20,059 bases of DNA from Pseudaestuariivita sp. (GTDB lineage Bacteria > Pseudomonadota > Alphaproteobacteria > Rhodobacterales > Rhodobacteraceae). Numbering within the stretch: position 1 is the stretch's first letter; each line of letters opens with the position of its first letter. The notes beneath the pieces were generated by a model. That model saw only the letters and a program-made list of their open reading frames with translations. It had not been told where the DNA came from and did not search any database. Positions 6,864-13,389 of this stretch are shown here, piece by piece. The DNA lies in the NCBI GenBank assembly GCA_020629995.1, contig JAHDCH010000015.1:1-20059 (forward strand), written 5' to 3'. Both the position numbers and the translations under genes were made by a program.

Positions 6864-8126
6864 ATGGCGACGAATTCTGGCGGCGACAGCAAGAACACCC
6901 TCTATTGCAGCTTTTGCGGCAAATCTCAGCATGAGGTCCGCAAGCTGATTGCAGGGCCGACCGTGTTCATCTGCGATGAATGCGTCGAATTGTGCATGGA
7001 CATCATCCGCGAGGAAACGAAGGCCGGTGGCCTCAAATCCTCCGAAGGCGTGCCGACGCCCAAGGAAATCTGCGAAGTTCTGGACGACTACGTGATCGGC
7101 CAGTCCGTGGCCAAGAGGGTCCTGTCGGTTGCCGTGCACAACCACTACAAGCGCCTGAACCATGCCCAGAAATCCGGCGACATCGAGCTGGCGAAGTCCA
7201 ACATCCTGCTGATTGGCCCGACGGGCTGTGGCAAGACCCTGTTGGCCCAGACGCTGGCCCGGATCCTGGACGTGCCGTTCACCATGGCCGACGCCACCAC
7301 GCTGACCGAAGCTGGCTATGTCGGTGAAGATGTCGAGAACATCATTCTCAAGCTGCTCCAGGCGTCCGAATACAACGTCGAACGCGCGCAGCGCGGCATC
7401 GTTTACATCGACGAAGTCGACAAGATCACGCGCAAGTCCGAAAACCCCTCGATCACCCGCGACGTGTCGGGCGAAGGTGTTCAGCAAGCGCTGCTCAAGC
7501 TCATGGAAGGCACCGTGGCCAGCGTGCCGCCGCAAGGTGGGCGCAAGCATCCGCAGCAGGAATTCCTGCAGGTGGACACAACCAATATCCTGTTCATCTG
7601 CGGTGGCGCCTTTGCTGGCCTCGACAAGATCATCAAGCAGCGTGGCAAAGGCTCGGCCATGGGCTTTGGAGCTGACGTGCGCGACGAAAGCGAAGCCGGG
7701 GTGGGCGAGACGTTCAAGGATCTCGAGCCCGAAGATCTGCTAAAGTTCGGCCTGATCCCCGAGTTTGTGGGCCGTCTGCCGGTTCTGGCTACGCTGGAGG
7801 ATCTGGATCAGGACGCTCTCGTGACGATCCTGACCCAGCCAAAGAACGCGCTGGTCAAGCAATACCAACGCCTGTTCGAGTTGGAAGACACCGACCTGAC
7901 CTTTACCGACGAAGCCTTGGGCGCGATTGCCAAGCGGGCGATCGAGCGCAAGACCGGCGCGCGCGGCCTGCGGTCGATCCTCGAAGATATCCTGCTGGAC
8001 ACGATGTTCGACCTGCCGGGAATGGACAGTGTGACCGAAGTGGTCGTGAACGAAGAAGCGGTCAATTCCGACGCTGCACCGCTCATGATCCACGCCGAAG
8101 GCAAGGAAACAGCAACCGCCGGCTAA
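6864..8126 (+). CDS. clpX: ATP-dependent Clp protease ATP-binding subunit ClpX
   Basis: This 420-residue AAA+ unfoldase recognises, unfolds and threads substrates into ClpP. Domains in order: an N-terminal C4 zinc-binding domain (Cys15, Cys18, Cys37, Cys40) for adaptor and substrate binding; Walker A GPTGCGKT (118-125); pore loop GYVG (151-154); Walker B IVYIDE (179-184); RKH loop (227-229); and a sensor-2 segment with GARGLRS near residue 370. The ClpP-docking loop reads M266-G-F rather than the E. coli I-G-F, a conservative change. It lies 142 bases downstream of clpP. A REP doublet begins eight bases after the stop and may protect the 3' end or help terminate the message. Confidence 0.97.
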   Translation: MATNSGGDSKNTLYCSFCGKSQHEVRKLIAGPTVFICDECVELCMDIIREETKAGGLKSSEGVPTPKEICEVLDDYVIGQSVAKRVLSVAVHNHYKRLNHAQKSGDIELAKSNILLIGPTGCGKTLLAQTLARILDVPFTMADATTLTEAGYVGEDVENIILKLLQASEYNVERAQRGIVYIDEVDKITRKSENPSITRDVSGEGVQQALLKLMEGTVASVPPQGGRKHPQQEFLQVDTTNILFICGGAFAGLDKIIKQRGKGSAMGFGADVRDESEAGVGETFKDLEPEDLLKFGLIPEFVGRLPVLATLEDLDQDALVTILTQPKNALVKQYQRLFELEDTDLTFTDEALGAIAKRAIERKTGARGLRSILEDILLDTMFDLPGMDSVTEVVVNEEAVNSDAAPLMIHAEGKETATAG

Positions 8127-8133
8127 GCCGCAA

Positions 8134-8211
8134 GATGGGTGACAAGCACCCATCCTACAGCGGGAACACAGCGGCATGATCAATGTGTAGGGTGGGTGCT
8201 CGTCACCCACC
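8134..8211. repeat. REP doublet (REPIN/BIME-like) downstream of clpX
   Basis: Two palindromic units face each other across a 28-base spacer. Unit 1 (8134-8158) is an 8-bp perfect stem GATGGGTG/CACCCATC with loop ACAAG, followed by CTAC. Unit 2 (8187-8211) is GTAG followed by an 8-bp stem GGTGGGTG/CACCCACC with loop CTCGT. Unit 1 matches the reverse complement of unit 2 at 22 of 25 positions; the three differences are transitions. An outward GTAG next to a short stem is the signature of REP elements handled by RAYT (TnpA-REP) transposases. No RAYT gene is in the window. Confidence 0.75.
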
Positions 8212-8243
8212 TTCTTTGCGAAAGACAACAGGGCAAGGGGCAG

Positions 8244-8600
8244 ATGACGATCAAGCGCATTTCATCGGGCGGCGAATTTGAAGCCAAGGTCGGGTATTGC
8301 CGCGCCGTTGTTGCAGGCGGTTTTGTGCATGTGGCGGGCACGGTCGGTCAGGGTGACGACGTGGTGACCCAATGCGCGTCGGCGCTGGACACGATCCGCG
8401 CCGCTTTGGAAAAGGCGGGATCGGGCATGGACCGGGTCGTCCGCGTCACCTACATGCTGCCGGACCGCCACGAATTTACCCCGTGCTTTGACCTGCTCGC
8501 CGGCACGTTTGGCGACAATCCTCCGGCAGCGACGATGATCGAATGCGGGTTGATTGATCCCAAGTACCGGATCGAGATCGAGGTCACTGCCCTGGCCTGA
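8244..8600 (+). CDS. RidA family (YjgF/YER057c/UK114) protein
   Basis: This 118-residue cytoplasmic protein belongs to the RidA superfamily, whose archetype hydrolyses reactive enamine/imine intermediates made by pyridoxal-phosphate enzymes such as threonine dehydratase. Seen here are the chorismate-mutase-like fold landmarks VHVAGTVG, ALEKAGSGMDRVVRVTYML, and the C-terminal PKYRIEIEVTALA. Arg109, in the position of the conserved active-site Arg that binds the carboxylate, is present just before the IEIE strand. It differs from canonical RidA near the end (ATMIECGLIDPKY in place of a typical RidA segment), so it probably belongs to another RidA subgroup whose substrate is unknown. The start ATG is preceded by a G-rich ribosome site (AGGGGC). 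It is convergent with the DJ-1/PfpI gene, 23 bases away. Confidence 0.88.
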   Translation: MTIKRISSGGEFEAKVGYCRAVVAGGFVHVAGTVGQGDDVVTQCASALDTIRAALEKAGSGMDRVVRVTYMLPDRHEFTPCFDLLAGTFGDNPPAATMIECGLIDPKYRIEIEVTALA

Positions 8601-8623
8601 TGTGAACGGCGGGGACGGGCAGG

Positions 8624-9406
8624 TTATTCGGCCGCCCTCGCATCAGCGGATAACCCGTCCGCATAACACAGCTCGGGCGGCATCTGAGGCAGCGGTAGCA
8701 TCGCAAAGTTGCTGCTGCCGTTATATTCCATCAGGATCCGGGTTTTTTCGCTCGCGTTGCGGCCCATGACAGCCTCGAGCACGGCAAACGCAAGATCGAG
8801 CCCGCAAGACACACCGCCCGAAGCGGCGATGACCGGGTGCGCGGAATGGTTCATGACAAAGCGCACGCCGTGACGCACCGTAGCCTGGCTGGCCGGTGGC
8901 AGCCCGGATCCCGCGCCAACAAGGGCGTCCAGGTCGGGCAGGAAGGCGTGATGTGTCGTCGCCTCGCGACCGCTGAACAGGCCCGCCTTGGCCGAAAAGA
9001 AAGCCCCCACGCACACGCTGGCGACCATCCCGGCCCGCCGCCCGACCGAAGCCAGCCAGGCCACGATGGCCTGGCATTCGGCATGCTGCGCCGTGTAGCG
9101 CGCGGCAGAGCCGGGTGGCGAGGTGGCCGGATCCGGCGGAATGCCAAGGATTGCGTTCACGATCGGAGGGCCGCCACCCGCAACAAAAACAATGTCCGAC
9201 GGTCCCGGCACCACATCACCAAGCGCCGCATCGCACCCGACCCGAAAACCATGCAGGGCGGTCACCGTCTTGCCGCTGACCGAGATGATCTTCATCTCGA
9301 ACGGGTCCAGCCCGGTGGCCACACGCGCCATGGAAAACACATCGAACGGACCTGAGAAATCGAGCACTTCCGCATCGTTGAAAACAACAAAATAAAGGGT
9401 CGGCAT
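8624..9406 (-). CDS. DJ-1/PfpI family protein (class I glutamine amidotransferase-like)
   Basis: This 260-residue protein has the DJ-1/PfpI flavodoxin-like fold, closest in look to isonitrile hydratases and the sensor half of GlxA-type regulators, but without an AraC helix-turn-helix. The opening TLYFVVFNDAEVLDFSGPFDVF matches the family start. The nucleophile elbow SVCVGAF carries Cys132, followed by SAKAGLFSGREATTHH, and a later SGGVSCGLDLAF is typical. I chose the ATG at 9406 because it has GAGG five bases upstream and fits the family N-terminus; a second ATG at 9445 would add 13 residues. Unusual features are a Pro/Ser-rich insertion (about 88-105) and His-His where relatives often have His-Trp. 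The substrate is unknown; isonitrile hydratase activity is only a possibility. Confidence 0.8.
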   Translation of the reverse strand: MPTLYFVVFNDAEVLDFSGPFDVFSMARVATGLDPFEMKIISVSGKTVTALHGFRVGCDAALGDVVPGPSDIVFVAGGGPPIVNAILGIPPDPATSPPGSAARYTAQHAECQAIVAWLASVGRRAGMVASVCVGAFFSAKAGLFSGREATTHHAFLPDLDALVGAGSGLPPASQATVRHGVRFVMNHSAHPVIAASGGVSCGLDLAFAVLEAVMGRNASEKTRILMEYNGSSNFAMLPLPQMPPELCYADGLSADARAAE

Positions 9407-9449
9407 GGCAGCCTCGTAAAAAGTGAAATCGAAGACATCATTCAACCTA

Positions 9450-9464
9450 TGCGATAAAATCGCA
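9450..9464. promoter_or_regulatory. Perfect 6-3-6 palindrome upstream of the DJ-1/PfpI gene
   Basis: TGCGAT-AAA-ATCGCA is a perfect inverted repeat with a 3-base centre. It lies 44 bases before the preferred start of the DJ-1/PfpI gene, within the divergent region shared with the NDUFA12 operon. On the minus strand it overlaps a possible -35 (TTGCGA). It may be an operator; nothing else supports this. Confidence 0.3.
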
Positions 9465-9579
9465 AGGACGTCGCGCGGATTGTTGCGCGCTGCGAGGGTG
9501 ACAGCGCGCGCAGCTGCTTTGCCCTAGACTTGGCCAGCCCCATGCGCCATATCTCGGGCGTTGCGGATGGAGGCACCTG

Positions 9580-9963
9580 ATGGGCATTCTGAACACTCTT
9601 TTGCGCGCCGTCACATGGTGGAACGGCTCGACGCTGGGCACCTCGCTGTATACGGCACGGCGCGGTGTGAAAGTGGGCGAAGATGCACAAGGCAACACCT
9701 TTTACGAGACGCGGGACGGCAAACGCCGCTGGGTGATGTACAATGGCGAGGCCGAGGCCAGCCGCATCGACCCCGATTGGCATGGCTGGCTGCATCACAC
9801 GTTTCGCGAACCGCCGACCGACCGTCCTCTGGCGAAAAAGACCTGGGAAAAGCCGCATCAGGAGAACCTGACCGGCACCGCGATGGCCTACGCGCCGGCG
9901 GGGTCGATCCGCCGCGCGGATCCGGCGCCGCGCAGCGATTACGAGGCATGGGCGCCTGAATAA
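9580..9963 (+). CDS. NADH:ubiquinone oxidoreductase subunit, NDUFA12 (B17.2) family
   Basis: This 127-residue protein is the alphaproteobacterial homologue of the mitochondrial complex I accessory subunit NDUFA12. It is expected at the cytoplasmic side of the membrane-bound complex I. Family marks are the start [58 protein letters not shown], and the Pro-rich end. GGAGG lies six bases before the ATG. In Alphaproteobacteria this gene commonly lies apart from the nuo operon, as here. Its TAA stop overlaps the ATG of mlaD by one base (TAATG), so the pair should be translationally coupled. Confidence 0.93.
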   Translation: MGILNTLLRAVTWWNGSTLGTSLYTARRGVKVGEDAQGNTFYETRDGKRRWVMYNGEAEASRIDPDWHGWLHHTFREPPTDRPLAKKTWEKPHQENLTGTAMAYAPAGSIRRADPAPRSDYEAWAPE

Positions 9964-10412
9964 TGTCAGGCTCGCGCACCGAGATTCTGGTCGGCGGCGT
10001 TGTGCTGGCCGCAGCAATCGGCTTTGTGGTCTACACGGCACAGGCCACGGGCGCAGGCGCGCGCGCTGGCGGCTATGAGCTGACCGCCTCGTTCCGCTCT
10101 CTGGAAGGGGTGGGGCCGGGGACGGACATCCGCCTTGCCGGCGTCAAGGTGGGCACAGTCAGCGACGTGACCCTGAATCAGGACACATACCGCGCCGACA
10201 TGGTCATGGCGATCCGCGAGGGGATCAACATCCCCGACGACAGCGCGGTTCTGATCGCGTCCGAAGGGCTGCTGGGCGGGTCGTTCGTGGAAATTGACCC
10301 CGGCGGGTCGCCTTTCAACTTTGAACCCGGCGCCGAGATCGAGGACACCCAGGGTGCGGTGAGCCTTATCTCGCTGCTCTTGCGGTTCGTGACCGGGAGT
10401 GACAGCGAATGA
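9963..10412 (+). CDS. mlaD: MlaD-like MCE-domain phospholipid transport protein
   Basis: This 149-residue inner-membrane-anchored protein has one MCE domain. MlaD forms a hexameric ring in the Mla system, which moves phospholipids between inner and outer membranes and keeps outer-membrane asymmetry. A single transmembrane helix (residues about 8-26) is followed by the MCE domain (about 37-115): ELTASFRSLEGVGPGTDIRLAGVKVG, then DDSAVLIASEGLLGGSFVEIDPGG. This is the classic MlaD arrangement. A short tail ends in ISLLLRFVTGS, resembling the hydrophobic C-terminal helix of MlaD. It overlaps the preceding NDUFA12 gene by one base and the following DUF2155 gene by four (ATGA). The other mla genes (E, F, C, B) are not in the window, so its partners must be encoded elsewhere. 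Confidence 0.92.
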   Translation: MSGSRTEILVGGVVLAAAIGFVVYTAQATGAGARAGGYELTASFRSLEGVGPGTDIRLAGVKVGTVSDVTLNQDTYRADMVMAIREGINIPDDSAVLIASEGLLGGSFVEIDPGGSPFNFEPGAEIEDTQGAVSLISLLLRFVTGSDSE

Positions 10413-10765
10413 TCCGAGCTGCCTTGATCGCTGCCTTGCTTGCGGCGCCTGCCACGGCACAGGTTGCCACCTCCAACGGCACAGGCGCAATTTTGCGCGC
10501 GCTCGACAAGGTGTCGGGCCGGGTCAAGGACCTCAAGATCGACGTCGGCCAGGCAGAGCAGCTGGGCCGCATCCAGATCGCGCTGCGGGAATGCCGCTAT
10601 CCACGTGGCAACCGGTCGGGCGATGCATTTGCATTTCTGACCGTGCGCGAAACCGGGACCGAAGAGGATGTGTTCTCGGGCTGGATGGTTGCATCATCAC
10701 CGGCGCTGAACGCGATGGACCATTCGCGCTATGACGTCTGGGTGCTGCGCTGCACCACGCCCTGA
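10409..10765 (+). CDS. DUF2155 domain protein, exported
   Basis: This 118-residue exported protein of unknown function has a Sec signal (residues 1-17, hydrophobic core AALIAALLAAPATA, cleavage after ATA). The mature part matches DUF2155: ATSNGTGAILRALDKVSG, LRECRYP and FSGWMVASSPALNAMDHSRYDVWVLRC. Cys62 and Cys115 could form a periplasmic disulfide. The start overlaps the mlaD stop by four bases (ATGA), with GGGAG nine bases upstream. The co-operon position with mlaD suggests an envelope role, but none is established. Its last 37 bases overlap the 3' end of aat on the other strand. The domain call is confident; function is not known. Confidence 0.92.
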   Translation: MIRAALIAALLAAPATAQVATSNGTGAILRALDKVSGRVKDLKIDVGQAEQLGRIQIALRECRYPRGNRSGDAFAFLTVRETGTEEDVFSGWMVASSPALNAMDHSRYDVWVLRCTTP

Positions 10766-11376
10766 GCGTCAGCCGGAGGCGGCGCAGTGATGTCCGGCCG
10801 CAATTCAAGAGCCGCGCGCAGGCGGCGTTTGTAGACCGCCCGCTCGATCTCGACCCCGCCAAGCGAAGCAAGGTGATCCGTCAGGAACTGCGTGTCACAC
10901 AAGGTGAACCCGGCCCGCGCGAGCCGGTCCATCAGATAGGCCAGCGCGGTCTTTGATGCATTTGTACGGCGCGAGAACATGCTTTCGGCGCAAAACGCGC
11001 CACCCACAGCCACGCCGTACACGCCGCCCGTCAGCTTGCCGTCCTGCCAGACTTCGACCGAATGGGCGTGCCCCATCATGTGAAGCGCGGAATAGACGCT
11101 GCTGATCTCGTCGTTGATCCAGGTCTCTTCCCGGTCGGCGCATCCGGCGACAACCGCGTCAAACGCCGCGTTCAGCGTTACGTCAAAGCCGCCCCGTCGC
11201 AGGTGACGGGCCAGGCTGCGGGACATGTGAAAGCCGCCGATGGGCAGGATGCCGCGGCGGCGCGGGTCGACCCAGAATATCTCGTTTGATCCGCGCGTTT
11301 CGGCCATTGGAAACACACCCGACGCATAGGCATGCATCAGAAGATCGGGCGTCAAAGGGGGCGAGCGGTCGGACAT
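10729..11376 (-). CDS. aat: Leucyl/phenylalanyl-tRNA-protein transferase
   Basis: This 215-residue cytoplasmic enzyme adds Leu or Phe from aminoacyl-tRNA to proteins bearing N-terminal Arg or Lys, marking them for N-end-rule degradation. Family motifs are complete: GVFPM near residue 20, WVDPRRRGILP (35-45), ETWINDEISSVYSALH (about 84-99), GHAHSVEVW, GGVYGVAVGGAFCAESMFS, TNASKTALAYLM, and GFTLCDTQFLTDHLASLGG. The last ten or so residues (GVVQRSTQTS) are not conserved and are encoded opposite the end of DUF2155. It lies 69 bases downstream of accC on the same strand, the usual Rhodobacteraceae order accB-accC-aat. The start lacks a strong ribosome site. Confidence 0.95.
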   Translation of the reverse strand: MSDRSPPLTPDLLMHAYASGVFPMAETRGSNEIFWVDPRRRGILPIGGFHMSRSLARHLRRGGFDVTLNAAFDAVVAGCADREETWINDEISSVYSALHMMGHAHSVEVWQDGKLTGGVYGVAVGGAFCAESMFSRRTNASKTALAYLMDRLARAGFTLCDTQFLTDHLASLGGVEIERAVYKRRLRAALELRPDITAPPPADAQGVVQRSTQTS

Positions 11377-11413
11377 CGCTGTCAGTTTACCGCAAGGCCA
11401 GCGGCGGTGCGAG

Positions 11414-11435
11414 GCCCCGGAAACGTGTCCGGGGC
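11414..11435 (-). terminator. Hairpin between accC and aat
   Basis: A perfect 8-bp stem (GCCCCGGA / TCCGGGGC) with a six-base loop lies 10 bases downstream of the accC stop. No T-tract follows. It could partly terminate or stabilise the accBC message and so lower aat expression. The structure is seen; its function is inferred. Confidence 0.45.
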
Positions 11436-11445
11436 GCGCGGAATG

Positions 11446-12792
11446 TCAGGCGGTGTTCTGATCAAGCCAGTGTTCCAGCCAGTGGATGTTGTAATCCCCG
11501 GCGTGGATGTCCGCTTCTTCGAGCAGAGCGTGGAACAATGGGACGGTCGTGTCGATCCCGTCGATGATCAGCTCGCCCAGGGCGCGGTTCAGACGCGCCA
11601 GCGCTTCGGGACGGTCACGGCCATGCACGATCAGCTTGCCGATCAGGCTGTCGTAATATGGCGGGATCGAATATCCGTCATAGATCGCGGAATCCATCCG
11701 CACGCCAAGGCCCCCGGGCGCGTGGTACTGCGTGATCCGGCCCGGCGAGGGCGCGAAATTCGGCAGCTTTTCCGCGTTCAGGCGTACCTCGATGGCGTGG
11801 CCGTTGATCTGCAGATCGTCCTGGCTGAACGACAAGGGCAGACCAGATGCCACGCGGATCTGTTCGCGCACCAGATCAACGCCAAAGATCGCCTCGGTCA
11901 CCGGGTGTTCGACCTGCAGGCGGGTGTTCATCTCGATGAAATAGAACTCGCCCTTTTCGTACAGGAACTCGATCGTGCCTGCGCCGGCATAGTTGATGTC
12001 GGCCACGGCCCTGGCGCAGATGGCACCGATCTCGGCGCGTTCTTGCGCGGAGATCGAAGGGCCGGGGGCTTCTTCGAACACTTTCTGGTGGCGGCGCTGG
12101 AGCGAGCAATCGCGCTCGCCCAGATGCACGGCGCCCCCTTGGCCATCCCCGAACACCTGGATCTCGATGTGGCGCGGGGTGGTGAGGTATTTCTCGACAT
12201 AGACCTCGTCGTTGCCAAAGGCTGATTTGGCCTCGGACCGCGCAGTGGAAAAGGCGGTTTCCATGTCGGCGGCGTTCTGTGCCACCTTCATGCCGCGCCC
12301 GCCACCGCCGGCAGTGGCCTTGACGATGACCGGATAGCCGAACTCTTCGCCAATCGCCCGCGCAGCGGCCAGATCAGGCACGCCGCCGTCCGAGCCGGGC
12401 ACGCAAGGCACGCCCAGCGCCTTCATCGTGTCCTTGGCGGTGATCTTGTCGCCCATGATGTTGATGTGGTCGGCGGTGGGGCCAATAAAAGTCAGCCCAT
12501 GATCCTGCACGATCTGCACAAAGCGGGCGTTCTCGGACAAAAAGCCATACCCGGGATGGATCGCCTGCGCGCCGGTGATCTCGCAGGCCGAGATGATCGA
12601 CGGCATATGCAGGTAGCTTTGCGTGCCGGACGGCGGGCCGATGCAGATCGCCTCGTCCGCCATGCGCACGTGCATGGCGTCGCTGTCGGCGGTGGAATGC
12701 ACGGCGACCGAAGCAATGCCCATCTCGCGGCAGGCCCGGATGACGCGCAGCGCGATCTCGCCGCGGTTGGCGATCAGGATCTTGTCGAACAT
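11446..12792 (-). CDS. accC: Biotin carboxylase subunit of acetyl-CoA carboxylase
   Basis: This 448-residue cytoplasmic ATP-grasp enzyme carboxylates the biotin carried by AccB, using bicarbonate and ATP, the first half-reaction of malonyl-CoA synthesis. Visible sites are Lys116 in MGDK, Lys158 in VIVKAT, the glycine-rich loop GGGGRGMKV (162-170), Glu275 in GTIEFLYE, Glu287 in [16 protein letters not shown], and Arg337 in IEVRLNA, all in positions expected from the E. coli enzyme. Length matches the family. It starts one base after the accB stop and has no ribosome site of its own, so translation is probably coupled to accB. Confidence 0.97.
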   Translation of the reverse strand: MFDKILIANRGEIALRVIRACREMGIASVAVHSTADSDAMHVRMADEAICIGPPSGTQSYLHMPSIISACEITGAQAIHPGYGFLSENARFVQIVQDHGLTFIGPTADHINIMGDKITAKDTMKALGVPCVPGSDGGVPDLAAARAIGEEFGYPVIVKATAGGGGRGMKVAQNAADMETAFSTARSEAKSAFGNDEVYVEKYLTTPRHIEIQVFGDGQGGAVHLGERDCSLQRRHQKVFEEAPGPSISAQERAEIGAICARAVADINYAGAGTIEFLYEKGEFYFIEMNTRLQVEHPVTEAIFGVDLVREQIRVASGLPLSFSQDDLQINGHAIEVRLNAEKLPNFAPSPGRITQYHAPGGLGVRMDSAIYDGYSIPPYYDSLIGKLIVHGRDRPEALARLNRALGELIIDGIDTTVPLFHALLEEADIHAGDYNIHWLEHWLDQNTA

Positions 12793-12793
12793 C

Positions 12794-13288
12794 TTATGCG
12801 ATGACCATCAGGGGCGCGCCAAATTCGACCGGGGCGCCATCCTCGACAAGGATGCGCTGGACCGTGCCGGAATGGGGCGCGGGGATCTGGTTCATGGTCT
12901 TCATGGCTTCGACGATCAGGATCGTGTCGCCTTCGCTGACCTTGTCGCCCACCTTGACAAAGGCCGGAACGCCCGGTTCCGCCTGAAGATAGACGGTGCC
13001 CACCATCGGAGACGTGACAGCGCCCGGCAGCGCGGCGGGGTCGTCGGTTTCGGCAGGCGCAGCGGCGGCGGGGGCGGCCGGCGCTGGCGCGGCAGCACTC
13101 GGAACAGGCGCGGGGGCCGCGGCCACGGCCTGTACCACCTGCGCCCCACCACGCGAGACGCGCACGTTCAGGCTGTCATTCTCGCCGAATTCGCGTTTGA
13201 CCTGGACTTCATTCAGATCATTGTCCCGCAGCACCTTTGCCAGCGCTTCGATGAAGGCGACATCGGCCTCCTGACGTTTCTGGGTCAT
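12794..13288 (-). CDS. accB: Biotin carboxyl carrier protein of acetyl-CoA carboxylase
   Basis: This 164-residue carrier shuttles carboxyl-biotin from AccC to the carboxyltransferase. The N-terminal helical part (1-48, [17 protein letters not shown]) is followed by a flexible Ala/Pro-rich linker (about 53-80) and the biotinyl domain (about 90-164). The biotin target is Lys130 in EAMKTMN; the Thr after Lys replaces the Met of E. coli EAMKMMN, a common alphaproteobacterial form. The start ATG has GAGGG five bases upstream. It is the first gene of accB-accC-aat. The stop TAA is one base from the accC start. Confidence 0.97.
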   Translation of the reverse strand: MTQKRQEADVAFIEALAKVLRDNDLNEVQVKREFGENDSLNVRVSRGGAQVVQAVAAAPAPVPSAAAPAPAAPAAAAPAETDDPAALPGAVTSPMVGTVYLQAEPGVPAFVKVGDKVSEGDTILIVEAMKTMNQIPAPHSGTVQRILVEDGAPVEFGAPLMVIA

Positions 13289-13336
13289 TCTTTCCCTCGT
13301 GCCTGTGCGGCCCGGTCTGTGCGGGCATCACCGGCG

Positions 13337-13365
13337 CTTATACGGGAAGCCGAACGCAAGGGAAA
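13337..13365 (-). promoter_or_regulatory. Candidate accB promoter
   Basis: On the minus strand TATAAG (13337-13342) is a good -10 element about 49 bases before the accB start. Seventeen bases upstream of it is a weak -35 (TTTCCC, 13360-13365). It lies in the 101-base gap between the RTX gene stop and accB. Only the -10 is convincing. Confidence 0.35.
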
Positions 13366-13389
13366 GCCGCCTGCGTCCGGCGCAATGCA

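Noticed and set aside
11332..12225. Open frame of 297 codons opposite accC
   Set aside because: It mirrors a textbook biotin carboxylase gene; codon pattern and motifs belong to the minus strand.
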